In this document: positions 33,700-41,651 of the stretch, piece after piece
How the letters are laid out: every line of letters starts with the position of its first letter
Numbering within the stretch: position 1 is the stretch's first letter
Source of the DNA: Centipeda felix
Lineage (GTDB): Bacteria; Bacillota; Negativicutes; Selenomonadales; Selenomonadaceae
Reading direction: 5' to 3'
Length of the DNA: 64,000 nt
Assembly: GCF_900186465.1 (NCBI RefSeq)
Contig: NZ_LT891959.1
Coordinates: 454,920-518,919, forward strand
The notes under the pieces: generated by a model
Database searches by the model: none
The model's input: only the letters and a program-made list of their open reading frames with translations
What the model was told of the DNA's origin: nothing
Made by a program: the position numbers and the translations under genes

Positions 33700-33728
33700 T
33701 TGTCCCCCATTCGCCTCTATGGTATCAT
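33700..33728 (+). promoter_or_regulatory. Promoter of uraA-rluA
   Basis: TTGTCC, 17 bp, TATCAT on the plus strand, 25 bp before the uraA ATG. Confidence 0.65.
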
Positions 33729-33752
33729 AGGAAAGCTAAAGGAGTGATTTCC

Positions 33753-35012
33753 ATGTCTCAAACCAAGATCGACACCAATGAACGTCCGCCGCTTCGGCGA
33801 ACCATCCCGCTTTCCCTGCAGCACCTCTTCGCCATGTTCGGCTCAACGGTGCTTGTTCCGATTCTCTTTCATGTCAATCCTGCGACCGTGCTGCTCTTCA
33901 ACGGCATCGGCACACTCTTCTACCTCATATTGTGCAAGGGGAAAATCCCTGCCTATCTCGGCTCGAGCTTTGCCTTCCTCTCTCCCGTCTTCATCGTCCT
34001 GTCCGAGTACAGCTATGAGGCGGCACTCGGCGGCTTCATCATCGTCGGCATCGTCTTCTGTCTGGTCAGCCTCATTGTTCATACCATTGGAACGAGCTGG
34101 ATCGACGTGATCTTTCCACCCGCATCAATGGGCGCAATCGTCGCCGTCATTGGACTGGAGCTGATGCCGACGGCGGCGGGGATGGCAGGTCTGACAGCGG
34201 AGAAGGTCGACCCGACCGTCGTTTTTGTCTCCATCGCAACGCTCGCCATCACGATCTTTGCCTCCATGGCATTTCGTGGCTTCCTCTCCATCATCCCCAT
34301 CCTCATCGGCGTCATCGCAGGCTATCTCATTGCCTGTGCCGTCGGCATCGTCGATCTCTCGAACGTCGCCGCCGCGCCGTGGCTTGCCCTCCCGACCATC
34401 TACACGCCGACCTTCGAGCTGAATGCCGTCCTCATCATCCTACCTGCTGCCATCGTCGTCATCGTCGAGCACATCGGGCACCTCATCGTGACGGGCAACA
34501 TCGTCGGACGCAACCTCGCCAAAGATCCGGGGCTTGACCGCTCCCTCCTCGGCAACGGCATCTCGACCATCTTCTCGGGCCTCTTCGGTTCCACGCCGAA
34601 CACCACCTACGGCGAGAACATCGGCGTCCTCGCCATCACAAAGGTCTACTCGACATGGGTCATCGGCGGCGCAGCGATCTTTGCCATCCTGCTCTCCTGC
34701 CTCGGCAAACTTGCCGCACTCATCCAGAGCATCCCGACCCCCGTCATGGGCGGCGTCTCCATGCTGCTCTTCGGTGTGATTGCCGCCTCGGGCATCCGCA
34801 TCCTCGTCGAGGCAAAGGTGGACTACAACAATCCGATGAACCTCCTCCTGACCTCCATCGTCATGGGCGTCGGCGTATCGACCGCCAGCATCACCATCGG
34901 CACAGTGACTCTGCGAGGAATGTCGCTTGCCACCGTGATCGCCATCATCCTCTCCATCTCCTTCCGCATCATCCTCGCCCTGCGGCGCAAGGATGCCACC
35001 GCGCAGAAATGA
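33753..35012 (+). CDS. uraA: Uracil permease (NCS2 nucleobase:cation symporter)
   Basis: 419 aa, about 14 membrane segments as in UraA. Conserved NCS2 pieces: LSLQHLFAMFGSTVLVPIL, the motif VEHIGHLIVTGNIVGR with its proton/uracil Glu, and GLFGSTPNTTYGENIGVLA. Shine-Dalgarno AAAGGAG lies eight bases before the ATG at 33753; the GTG nine bases earlier would sit within it. It imports uracil for salvage. Its stop overlaps the rluA start as ATGA, an unusual pairing of uptake with RNA modification. Confidence 0.95.
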   Translation: MSQTKIDTNERPPLRRTIPLSLQHLFAMFGSTVLVPILFHVNPATVLLFNGIGTLFYLILCKGKIPAYLGSSFAFLSPVFIVLSEYSYEAALGGFIIVGIVFCLVSLIVHTIGTSWIDVIFPPASMGAIVAVIGLELMPTAAGMAGLTAEKVDPTVVFVSIATLAITIFASMAFRGFLSIIPILIGVIAGYLIACAVGIVDLSNVAAAPWLALPTIYTPTFELNAVLIILPAAIVVIVEHIGHLIVTGNIVGRNLAKDPGLDRSLLGNGISTIFSGLFGSTPNTTYGENIGVLAITKVYSTWVIGGAAIFAILLSCLGKLAALIQSIPTPVMGGVSMLLFGVIAASGIRILVEAKVDYNNPMNLLLTSIVMGVGVSTASITIGTVTLRGMSLATVIAIILSISFRIILALRRKDATAQK

Positions 35013-35887
35013 CAGAGCTCCGCGTCGATCTCCCCAGAGGAGAAACATGTCCCGCCAAGGCCTACCTCATGCACGTGCACGGCATCTCGGGCAGCCTGTG
35101 GAAACGCATCAAACACCATGGTGCGTTCACATGGAACGGCAGCCCTGCGATCGCTGCACGCACGATGGTGAAGGACGGCGACCACATCACATACGATCTG
35201 CCTGTCGTCAGCACCGTCGTTCCCGAAGCGCTGCCGCTTTCGATTGTCTATGAGGACGACGATCTGCTCGTCCTCGACAAACCCGCAGGACAGCTCGTCC
35301 ATCCGACGACAAAGGAAACGCGCGGCACCATCGCGAACGCCGTGCGCGGATACTATGCCGCCTGCGGCGTCCATCTCGACGTTCACCCCTGCCACCGCCT
35401 CGACCGCAATACGAGCGGGCTGCTCCTCATCGCAAAGCACCCCGAGGTGCAGTACCAGATCATGCGCCAGAACGCGCTGCGGCGCGAGTACCTCGCCCTG
35501 ATCGAAGGCACGATCATGCCCCCTGCGGGCTGTATTGATGCACCGATCGCGCGTGCCCTGCCGAGCATCATCCTCCGCTGCGTGGCAGAGGACGGAAAGC
35601 CCGCACGTACCCATTACGAAACGCAGCGAACGAACGGCAACTACAGTCTCCTGCGCCTGTGGCTTGACACGGGGCGCACGCATCAGATCCGCGTTCACCT
35701 CGCCCATTGCGGACATCCGCTTCTCGGCGACGATCTCTATGGCGGAACGACGGAGCCAATCGCACGGCACGCGCTCCACTCGGCGCATCTCACCCTCGTA
35801 CATCCGCGCACCAAGGAAGTGCTCATCTTGACTGCCCCGCTCCCTAGGGACATGGCGCAGATCGCTGCGTGCCTCGTCCATCCATGA
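35009..35887 (+). CDS. RluA-family pseudouridine synthase
   Basis: 292 aa. The N-terminal part (1-70) resembles a reduced S4-like domain; the catalytic domain has YEDDDLLVLDKPAGQLVHP, the active-site HRLDRNTSGLLLIAK (Asp in HRLD) and the closing GRTHQIRVHLAHCGHPLLGD. It isomerises uridine to pseudouridine in rRNA or tRNA; which site cannot be told. The start codon overlaps the uraA stop (ATGA) without a good Shine-Dalgarno sequence, so translation depends on uraA. Confidence 0.93.
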   Translation: MTELRVDLPRGETCPAKAYLMHVHGISGSLWKRIKHHGAFTWNGSPAIAARTMVKDGDHITYDLPVVSTVVPEALPLSIVYEDDDLLVLDKPAGQLVHPTTKETRGTIANAVRGYYAACGVHLDVHPCHRLDRNTSGLLLIAKHPEVQYQIMRQNALRREYLALIEGTIMPPAGCIDAPIARALPSIILRCVAEDGKPARTHYETQRTNGNYSLLRLWLDTGRTHQIRVHLAHCGHPLLGDDLYGGTTEPIARHALHSAHLTLVHPRTKEVLILTAPLPRDMAQIAACLVHP

Positions 35888-35890
35888 GAC

Positions 35891-35930
35891 AAAAACCCCG
35901 CAGATGAAAATTTGCATCTGCGGGGTTTTC
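35891..35930. terminator. Bidirectional rho-independent terminator
   Basis: ACCCCGCAGATG and CATCTGCGGGGT form a 12-bp stem with A-run and T-run on either side, so it can stop both the rluA transcript and the converging amino-acid-binding protein transcript. Confidence 0.94.
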
Positions 35931-35949
35931 TCTATGCTCGATCCGAATC

Positions 35950-36720
35950 TTACTTATTCGCGCCGAACCACTTCTGATAGATCTTATCGTACTCGCCGTT
36001 ATCATGCAGCTTCTTAAGTGCTGCATTGATCTTCTGCTGAAGCTCGGTGTTGTCCTTCGCCATAGCGATGCCATAGTCCTCAGCAGAGAGGCGGTCTGCG
36101 AGTGTCTTCACACCGGTTGCCTGTGACTGATTGATGTAGTAGTCATTGACCGGTCGGTCGTTGATCACGGCATCTACGCCGCCTGCTTTCAGCTCCATGA
36201 AGCAGTCCGCCGGCGTATTCAGTTCGCTGACGGTGACGCCTTCCATCTCCTTTGCCATCTTGGCACCCGTCGTGCCGATCTGAGCGGCGACCTTATGCCC
36301 CTTCAGATCGCTGAACGACTTGATGTTCTCCTCATCGCTGCGCACAACCATCGTCAGGCCGGACTGATAGTAGGGATCAGAGAACGCGACCTTCTCCTTG
36401 CGCTCGTCGTTGATCGTCATACCGCTGATGATCACGTCGATGTTCTTCGCCTGCAGGGCAGGAATCAGGCCGTCGAAGCCGATGTTCTGGATCTCTGCCT
36501 CGCTGCCCATCTCCTTGGCAACGGCACGGATGAGATCCATATCAAAGCCCTGATAGTCCTTCTGTCCCTCATCCTGGAACTCAAACGGGGCAAAGTCAAT
36601 CGATGCGCCGACGCGGAGCTTGCTTGCCTGCTTCGCCTGATCGCCGCCTGCGCCGCATCCGAGCAGGGAAAGGCTCACGAGTGCACCCGTCAGCACGAGT
36701 GCCAATTTCTTCAGCTTCAT
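35950..36720 (-). CDS. Amino-acid ABC transporter substrate-binding lipoprotein
   Basis: 256 aa, family-3 (PBPb) fold. The signal peptide ends in the lipobox LSLLGCGAGG. Then LRVGASIDFAPFEFQDEGQK, YQGFDMDLIRAVAKEMG, GLIPALQAKNIDVIISGMTI and VNDYYINQSQATGVKTL follow the glutamine/arginine binder pattern. The ATG at 36720 has GAGGAGG six bases upstream. No transporter genes adjoin; the best candidates are the permease and ATPase at 48.8-50.2 kb. Confidence 0.92.
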   Translation of the reverse strand: MKLKKLALVLTGALVSLSLLGCGAGGDQAKQASKLRVGASIDFAPFEFQDEGQKDYQGFDMDLIRAVAKEMGSEAEIQNIGFDGLIPALQAKNIDVIISGMTINDERKEKVAFSDPYYQSGLTMVVRSDEENIKSFSDLKGHKVAAQIGTTGAKMAKEMEGVTVSELNTPADCFMELKAGGVDAVINDRPVNDYYINQSQATGVKTLADRLSAEDYGIAMAKDNTELQQKINAALKKLHDNGEYDKIYQKWFGANK

Positions 36721-36761
36721 GGGAAACCTCCTCAAAAGATAAAGGACACACAGATAAACGC

Positions 36762-36808
36762 AGCCGCATGATTTCCAATCCGATGGGCTGTTTTATCCGT
36801 GATTCCAA
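36762..36808. repeat. Decayed end fragment of the dispersed repeat
   Basis: On the minus strand GGAATCACGGATAAAACAGC then ATCGGATTGGAAATCATGCGG parallels the element's first 45 bp. It forms part of the leader of the amino-acid-binding protein gene. Confidence 0.5.
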
Positions 36809-36850
36809 AAAACAAAGGGGGACGCCGCACCGTCTGTGCTGCTATCCCCC
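36808..36850 (-). terminator. Rho-independent terminator after the zinc-ribbon gene
   Basis: GGGGGATA-GC-GCAC pairs with GTGC-GC-TCCCCC (two small bulges), followed by TTTGTTTTTT on the minus strand. Confidence 0.78.
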
Positions 36851-36868
36851 CATGAAATCTAAATCGTT

Positions 36869-37165
36869 TTAGAAACGTGCTGCGCGCTTTGCATTGAAGC
36901 AGTCGCGGCAGTAAACCGGACGATCCGTCTTCGGCTCGAACGGGACTTCCGTGTCCTTGCCGCACTCGGCGCAGACCACATGGAACATCTGACGCTCGCC
37001 ATGATTCTGATCGTCACGACTGCGGCGGCGTTTGTCGCGGCAGTCACGGCAGCGCGCCGGCTCGTTCTCAAAGCCTTTCTCTGCGTAGAACTCCTGCTCA
37101 CCTGCGGTAAACACGAAGTCCTTGCCGCACTCTTTGCATACGAGGGTTTTGTCTTCAAAAGCCAT
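36869..37165 (-). CDS. Small double zinc-ribbon protein
   Basis: 98 aa with four CxxC knuckles: CKEC (10-13), CRDC (39-42), CAEC (65-68) and CRDC (87-90). The first pair fits the 'probable zinc-ribbon' (zf-trcl) family with the marker EQEFYAEKGF between the knuckles; the second fits the CxxC_CxxC family (CGKDTEVPFEP, DRPVYCRDCF). A 19-residue Arg/Asp-rich linker (RDKRRRSRDDQNHGERQ) joins them. Function unknown; small basic zinc-ribbons often bind RNA or RNA polymerase. It has a strong promoter with a leader of about 155 nt, which suggests high or regulated expression. Confidence 0.85.
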   Translation of the reverse strand: MAFEDKTLVCKECGKDFVFTAGEQEFYAEKGFENEPARCRDCRDKRRRSRDDQNHGERQMFHVVCAECGKDTEVPFEPKTDRPVYCRDCFNAKRAARF

Positions 37166-37328
37166 TCTTCCACAATCTCCCTTGAAAAATAATTTTGACT
37201 CTCCATTCGCCGCACTCGGAAAGCGTTCACTGAGATTATGGTTCGGGCAAACACTGCATATATAAACAGTGCTTCACTCGTTCATTGAACGACGATCAGG
37301 ACTTGAGGAACGGATTTCAACGCTCTGT

Positions 37329-37357
37329 ATTATACAGGCATTTTTCATGAAGTGCAA
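37329..37357 (-). promoter_or_regulatory. Strong promoter of the zinc-ribbon gene
   Basis: TTGCAC, 17 bp, TATAAT on the minus strand. The leader to the ATG is about 155 nt and holds a palindrome CGTTCATTGAACG and a CACTG-CAGTG hairpin. The IS30 element has inserted only 27 bp upstream of the -35. Confidence 0.82.
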
Positions 37358-37369
37358 GCATTTTTTATT

Positions 37370-37383
37370 GTCGTTCAGATGGT
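37370..37383. repeat. 14-bp direct repeat flanking the IS (left copy)
   Basis: GTCGTTCAGATGGT here and again at 38608-38621. The left copy is separated from the IS inverted repeat by one base, the right copy by two, and a 3-bp duplication GTG can be read on both sides. Confidence 0.8.
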
Positions 37384-37384
37384 G

Positions 37385-38605
37385 GCAAATTGCAAGTTTA
37401 ATTGTCGCAAGGTCTCGTTAAACTTTTAGCGAGTTATATCATCGCAGCATACATATCATTTGCTGACTTATATCCGAAAATCTTGCGCGGATAGTTGTTA
37501 ACCCAATCTTCGATCCGCTGCAGTTCCTTCGGCTTCAATTTGCTGAAGTCCGTTCCCTTGGGAAGAAACCTGCGCAGCATCCGATTTCCGTTTTCGTTGC
37601 TTCCACGCTCCCAGCTGCTGTACGGATGCGCGTAATATACCTCGCCGCATTTGGCGGCACGCTTCATTCCTTCGCCATCCAAAAACTCTGACCCGTTGTC
37701 TGCCGTGATACTCTTGAATACGTGCGTAAAGTCTCCTTTGACGCGCCGCTGCAACCGACGAAGTGCTTGCAGTACTTCTTTTTGGCTCTTGTTCTTTATC
37801 AGAACATAGAGTGATTTCCTCGTCTGCCGTTCGACCAATGTTAAAATTACCGGCTTTGTCCCTTTGCGACCGACGACCAAGTCAATCTCCCAATGTCCGA
37901 ACTCCTCTCTCCGATTCACCGGCTCAGGGCGCTCGTCGATGCTTTTCCCGTCCCGGTTATTCCACGCAACACCGCGCCTGCTGTTTTCTGTCTGTTTACC
38001 CTGATTCTTTTTGTATAGGAGGTCGTCGTTTGTGAGTTCGAAAAACAGCTGCTGATCGATATAGTTATACAGGGTCTTGACACAAATGCGGACATCATAG
38101 CTCCAGCCGCGTTGACAGAGCTCACCGATAACTGCCGCAGGAGACCATTTTTCTGTTTTGATCTTATGTTCAATGTGTCGAGCAAGCGCGTGGTCTTTAT
38201 CGATTTTCAGCCCCCGCCCTTTACGAGCAGCGTTTTCCTCGTGTCGTCTTTGTGCTACATCGGCAAGATACACCCACTGCACCTGCAGGTCTCCGCAGGT
38301 CTTGATATTCTTCGTCGCAGGTTTGAGCTGTACTGTCATTCCAAGACGCCGCTCCCGCTCAATCGTACGCTTGGAGCAGCCAATGTATGCGGCGATTTCC
38401 TGCGGCTTCAACCCGGCCTGGAAATAGGCTTCGATTTTGTACCGATCCCGCTCCGTCAGCTGTTTCCATTTCCCTGTTTTTGTAGTACAATGATTCTGTT
38501 CCATTTTGCAGTCTCACTTTCAGTTTCTTTTTGTGTTGTGACTAAAAGTTTAACTGAACCGTTTGCAAAATGGAACTTTTTGCGTCAATTTATTTTACAA
38601 CTTAC
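37385..38605 (-). mobile_element. IS30-family insertion sequence, complete (about 1.22 kb)
   Basis: Terminal inverted repeats of 26 bp match at about 18 positions: GCAAATTGCAAG on the left, GTAAGTTGTAAA on the right (minus strand), ending in the shared GCAA. This size and terminal length are normal for IS30. The element holds one intact transposase gene. Base composition (about 47% GC in the gene flanks) is lower than the surrounding genes, in keeping with recent arrival. It sits between the zinc-ribbon promoter and the end of a response-regulator gene and seems to break no gene. Confidence 0.88.
37434..38504 (-). CDS. IS30-family transposase
   Basis: 356 aa. N-terminal helix-turn-helix for terminal-repeat binding (WKQLTERDRYKIEAYFQAG, EIAAYIGCSKRTIERE) and the DDE catalytic core: first Asp in FGHWEIDLVVGRKG, second in ITADNGSEF, Glu in SSWERGSNENGNRMLRRFLPKG in part. 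All three catalytic residues are present and the frame is open, so the element could be active. Confidence 0.96.
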   Translation of the reverse strand: MEQNHCTTKTGKWKQLTERDRYKIEAYFQAGLKPQEIAAYIGCSKRTIERERRLGMTVQLKPATKNIKTCGDLQVQWVYLADVAQRRHEENAARKGRGLKIDKDHALARHIEHKIKTEKWSPAAVIGELCQRGWSYDVRICVKTLYNYIDQQLFFELTNDDLLYKKNQGKQTENSRRGVAWNNRDGKSIDERPEPVNRREEFGHWEIDLVVGRKGTKPVILTLVERQTRKSLYVLIKNKSQKEVLQALRRLQRRVKGDFTHVFKSITADNGSEFLDGEGMKRAAKCGEVYYAHPYSSWERGSNENGNRMLRRFLPKGTDFSKLKPKELQRIEDWVNNYPRKIFGYKSANDMYAAMI

Positions 38606-38647
38606 GTGTCGTTCAGATGGTAGGGCTGTCATGTCTTCATCGCCCTT

Positions 38648-39340
38648 CTACATTCCATCATTAAAGCGGTACCCTGCCCCCCAGACCGTCTGCAGCCACT
38701 GTGGATGGGCAGGATCGCGTTCCATCTTTTCGCGCAGCCGATTGATATGGACGGAGACGGTCGCCGTACTGCCCATGGCATCCAACTCCCAGACGCGGTC
38801 ATACAGCGTCTCCTTGCTGAAGACGACCTGCGGATGCTGCGCGAGAAAGAGCAGGAGATCAAACTCGCGTGCTGCAAGAATCACCTCGTTTCCCCCAAGA
38901 AATACGCGCCGCGTCTGCGGCTGAATCTCAAGCGCGCCAAAACGCAGGACAGCCGCATCTCCTGCACTGCCTTTGAGGCGCTCATAACGCGCAAGATGTG
39001 CCTTGACGCGTGCCGCCAGCTCACTCGGACTGAACGGTTTGATGATATAATCATCCGCCCCCAGTCCGAGTGCGCGTATTTTATCGACATCCTCAAGACG
39101 CGCCGAGACCATGAGGATGGGGATATCGTATGCTTTCCGAACATCGCGGCAGATGGCAAATCCATCCGCCCCCGGCAGCATCACATCCAGCAAAAGCAGA
39201 TCATAGTCCCCCGTCATGGCGAGGCGCTTCCCCGCATCGCCGTCCGCGGAAATATCGACGGCGAAGCCATCTGCTTCCAGATAGTCACGCTCCAGCTCGG
39301 CAATAGCAGCGTCATCCTCGACCAGCAGTATCTTCTTCAT
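38648..39340 (-). CDS. OmpR/PhoB-family response regulator
   Basis: 230 aa. Receiver with ILLVEDDAAIAELERDYL and phospho-acceptor Asp52 in LLLLDVMLPGADG; winged-helix output domain with EFDLLLFLAQHPQVVFSKE and SVHINRLREKME. The ATG at 39340 has AAGGAGG six bases upstream and lies inside the 3' end of the kinase gene (29-bp overlap). Its likely target is the divergent PepSY gene, whose promoter has 11-bp-spaced repeats of the kind this family binds. Confidence 0.95.
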   Translation of the reverse strand: MKKILLVEDDAAIAELERDYLEADGFAVDISADGDAGKRLAMTGDYDLLLLDVMLPGADGFAICRDVRKAYDIPILMVSARLEDVDKIRALGLGADDYIIKPFSPSELAARVKAHLARYERLKGSAGDAAVLRFGALEIQPQTRRVFLGGNEVILAAREFDLLLFLAQHPQVVFSKETLYDRVWELDAMGSTATVSVHINRLREKMERDPAHPQWLQTVWGAGYRFNDGM

Positions 39341-40826
39341 GCGTGTCCTCCTTTTTCCGAATTGGCAGCAGCAGGACGATGCGCAGCCCTCCCATGGGGG
39401 ATTCCTCTGCCCGCACACTGCCGCCGAACGTCGTCATCATCCGGCGCACGATCGCCAGTCCCAGCCCGCTGCCGTCAGCGACATGGGTACGCGCCGCATC
39501 CGTGCGGTAAAAGAGGTCAAACAGCCGCTCCCGTTCCTCCTCGCGCACGCCAACGCCGTCGTCGTCACAGCGGATGGCGAGAAAATCTCCCTCATGAGAA
39601 AGCGACATACAGACGTGCGCTCGTTCCCCGCGGCGGTACTTCCCGCTGTTTTCCCACAGGTTTTCGAGCACGCGGGCGAATGCACTGCGGTCAATGCGGA
39701 TATACGTCTGCCCCCCGCCTTCCGCCATCGACAGCTCAATGCCCCGCTCGCGAAAGTCCGCCGCATGCGTATCAATGAACGCATTGATCCATGTCTGTGC
39801 CTCAACGACCTCCCATGTAAGCGATACCTCGCCTGTCTCTGTGCGCAAAAAAGAACGCAGCTGTGTGGTCAGCCCCTCCATCGTCGCCGCCGCACGGGCG
39901 ATGCGCTCAGCATAGGCCCGCTGCTTCTCCGGCGTCGCAGCGATCCCGTCGATCAGGCCGCTCGCATATCCCTTGACGGCGGTCAGCGGCGTTGCGATGT
40001 CATGGAGTACACCGATGAGGAATTCCCGCCGCCGTGCCTCCTCCTGTTCCTCCCGCAGGCGTGCGCGCCGCAGATCGCTGCGCATGGCATCAAAAGCGCG
40101 GCAGGTCGCCCCCACCTCATCACTGCCCATCGGAGGCAGGGCATGGTCGAAATCACCATGCTGCATCGCGCCGGCGGCATCACGTATCGCAGCAAGCGGT
40201 GCAAGAATCTGCGCCGAAAGGAGGCGGGCAAGATAACGCCCGAGCAGGAAAATCCCTGCCGAGGTGATGACGATGAAAAAAATAAACACCGCGTTGATCA
40301 CCGTCTCCCGCATCGGCGGCGAAATACGCATCTCATCGTGATGCCGCATCATCGGAACAGCGCCTGCCCCCATGAAAACAATGCCGCTGCGGTCCCCCTC
40401 ATAGCGAAAAAAAAGTCCCGCATCGTTCCATGTCAGTGCGGAGCCGCGCGCCCCGCATTCACGCATCACCGCATACCGAATGTCATCGGCATCTGCCCCA
40501 TCGGTCAGATAGAGGAGACCATCCTGCACGATAGAGACGCGGACGCCTGCCGACTCCAGCAGATGAACGTCACGCTCAGCATGATTCCATTTGAACTGCT
40601 TCCTCTCTGCGGCAGCACGCAGCGAACTCAGTGCAAAGGGTACAGAGAGATTTGTCCCCTTCTCCGGCCAGAGCAGTTCAAGTGCCTGCTGCTGCAGCGT
40701 TCCTGCATGGCGCAGTCCGCCAAGAAGCGCTGCACCGATGGCGACAAGGACGCAGATCGGTATGACGACCATCAGCGCATTGGTCAGCAGGAGCTTTGTT
40801 TTCAGCGACAAATCACGCAGGTGCAT
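39312..40826 (-). CDS. Sensor histidine kinase
   Basis: 504 aa. Membrane helices near 12-34 and 173-198 enclose an extracytoplasmic sensor of about 135 aa. HAMP follows (LAAIRDAAGAMQHGDFDHAL), then HisKA with phospho-His in VLHDIATPLTAVKGYASG and HATPase (LENLWENSGKYRRGE, DDDGVGV, GSGLGLAIVRRM). Shine-Dalgarno GAGGTG lies five bases before the ATG. Operon with the response regulator; divergent from the PepSY gene. Confidence 0.93.
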   Translation of the reverse strand: MHLRDLSLKTKLLLTNALMVVIPICVLVAIGAALLGGLRHAGTLQQQALELLWPEKGTNLSVPFALSSLRAAAERKQFKWNHAERDVHLLESAGVRVSIVQDGLLYLTDGADADDIRYAVMRECGARGSALTWNDAGLFFRYEGDRSGIVFMGAGAVPMMRHHDEMRISPPMRETVINAVFIFFIVITSAGIFLLGRYLARLLSAQILAPLAAIRDAAGAMQHGDFDHALPPMGSDEVGATCRAFDAMRSDLRRARLREEQEEARRREFLIGVLHDIATPLTAVKGYASGLIDGIAATPEKQRAYAERIARAAATMEGLTTQLRSFLRTETGEVSLTWEVVEAQTWINAFIDTHAADFRERGIELSMAEGGGQTYIRIDRSAFARVLENLWENSGKYRRGERAHVCMSLSHEGDFLAIRCDDDGVGVREEERERLFDLFYRTDAARTHVADGSGLGLAIVRRMMTTFGGSVRAEESPMGGLRIVLLLPIRKKEDTHEEDTAGRG

Positions 40827-40904
40827 ATCGACACCTCACTTTCATGATGCCATTATAATGGATTCAGAGGAAAAAATCCGCGCTGTCCGTCGATTTTTGA
40901 AAAA

Positions 40905-40953
40905 GTTTTACGCGTGTTTACACTTTGTTTAACTTTCTCCGATAGGATATACC
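40905..40953 (+). promoter_or_regulatory. PepSY-gene promoter with three 11-bp-phased direct repeats (response-regulator box)
   Basis: GTTTTACGCGT (40905), GTTTACACTTT (40916) and GTTTAACTTTC (40927) are three direct repeats at exactly 11-bp intervals, the spacing used by OmpR/PhoB-type dimers. The third overlaps a weak -35 (TTGTTT, 40925-40930), 17 bp from a -10-like TATACC (40948-40953). A weak -35 replaced by regulator repeats is the classic activated-promoter layout. The adjacent divergent genes encode an OmpR-type system, the obvious candidate. Confidence 0.7.
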
Positions 40954-40992
40954 TGTCAGCAAAAATGTGACAAACAAAAGGAGGATTTCATC

Positions 40993-41574
40993 ATGGAAGC
41001 ACAGAAAATCAAAGAACAGGTCAAGAGCGTATTCAGTCCCGCACATCTGAAGAAGGCAGCAGCTCTCGCTGTTCTCGTCGGCGTCGCCACCGCCGGCACA
41101 GCCTACTTCCACTATCAGCAGGCCGAGGCACAATCCCTCATGAAGCGGCAGGCTCGCTCGGAAATGATCGCTGCTCAGGCAGCACAGCGAAACATTGTTC
41201 TGCTCGATGAGGACAAGGTGCGGTCGATTGCCGCCGAATCCATCGGAAAATCCGAGGCAGAGCTGACCTTCCGTCCGCTCGAACTGAAAATGAGAGATCA
41301 CGACGGTGATCGTGACCACGACCGCAAAGGGCACAAGAAGGGGAAGCACGGAAATCGAGACCACAGAGGACAACAGGCACAGTCCGCACCTGCTGCAGCG
41401 GCGCAGGACGCAGCGGCACCTGCCGTGCCTGCTGATCCTGCCGCACAGACAGACTTCCGCCCATTCTACAAGGTGAAATGCACGGCAAACAACATCACCT
41501 ACAAGCTCCGCATCGACGCCGTGACCGGCGCACTCCTCGCGAGTGACGCTGATACAGACGACCATATTTTCTAA
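40993..41574 (+). CDS. Membrane-anchored PepSY-domain protein with His/Asp-rich segment
   Basis: 193 aa. A single N-terminal helix (about 20-40, AAALAVLVGVATAGTAYF) anchors it, with the rest outside. A first PepSY-like half lies near 70-98. Residues 101-126 are packed with His, Asp, Lys and Arg (RDHDGDRDHDRKGHKKGKHG), a possible metal- or polyanion-binding patch. An Ala/Pro linker leads to the C-terminal PepSY module (FYKVKCTANNITYKLRID, VTGALLASD). PepSY proteins are thought to restrain proteases or sense envelope state. AAGGAGG lies before the ATG. Probably controlled by the adjacent two-component system. Confidence 0.82.
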   Translation: MEAQKIKEQVKSVFSPAHLKKAAALAVLVGVATAGTAYFHYQQAEAQSLMKRQARSEMIAAQAAQRNIVLLDEDKVRSIAAESIGKSEAELTFRPLELKMRDHDGDRDHDRKGHKKGKHGNRDHRGQQAQSAPAAAAQDAAAPAVPADPAAQTDFRPFYKVKCTANNITYKLRIDAVTGALLASDADTDDHIF

Positions 41575-41594
41575 ACAATAGAGGAATCGCATCA

Positions 41595-41645
41595 ACGGGA
41601 GAGTCATGCACAGACCCATCGTCTCGCATGGCTCTCCCGTTTTTA
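41595..41645 (+). terminator. Rho-independent terminator of the PepSY gene
   Basis: ACGGGAGAGTCATGC pairs with GCATGGCTCTCCCGT (one mismatch), followed by TTTTT on the plus strand. Confidence 0.93.
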
Positions 41646-41651
41646 TATCCG

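Noticed and set aside
34823..35917. 364-codon minus-strand frame opposite rluA
   Set aside because: Antisense of the RluA-type gene, whose active-site motifs are intact on the plus strand.
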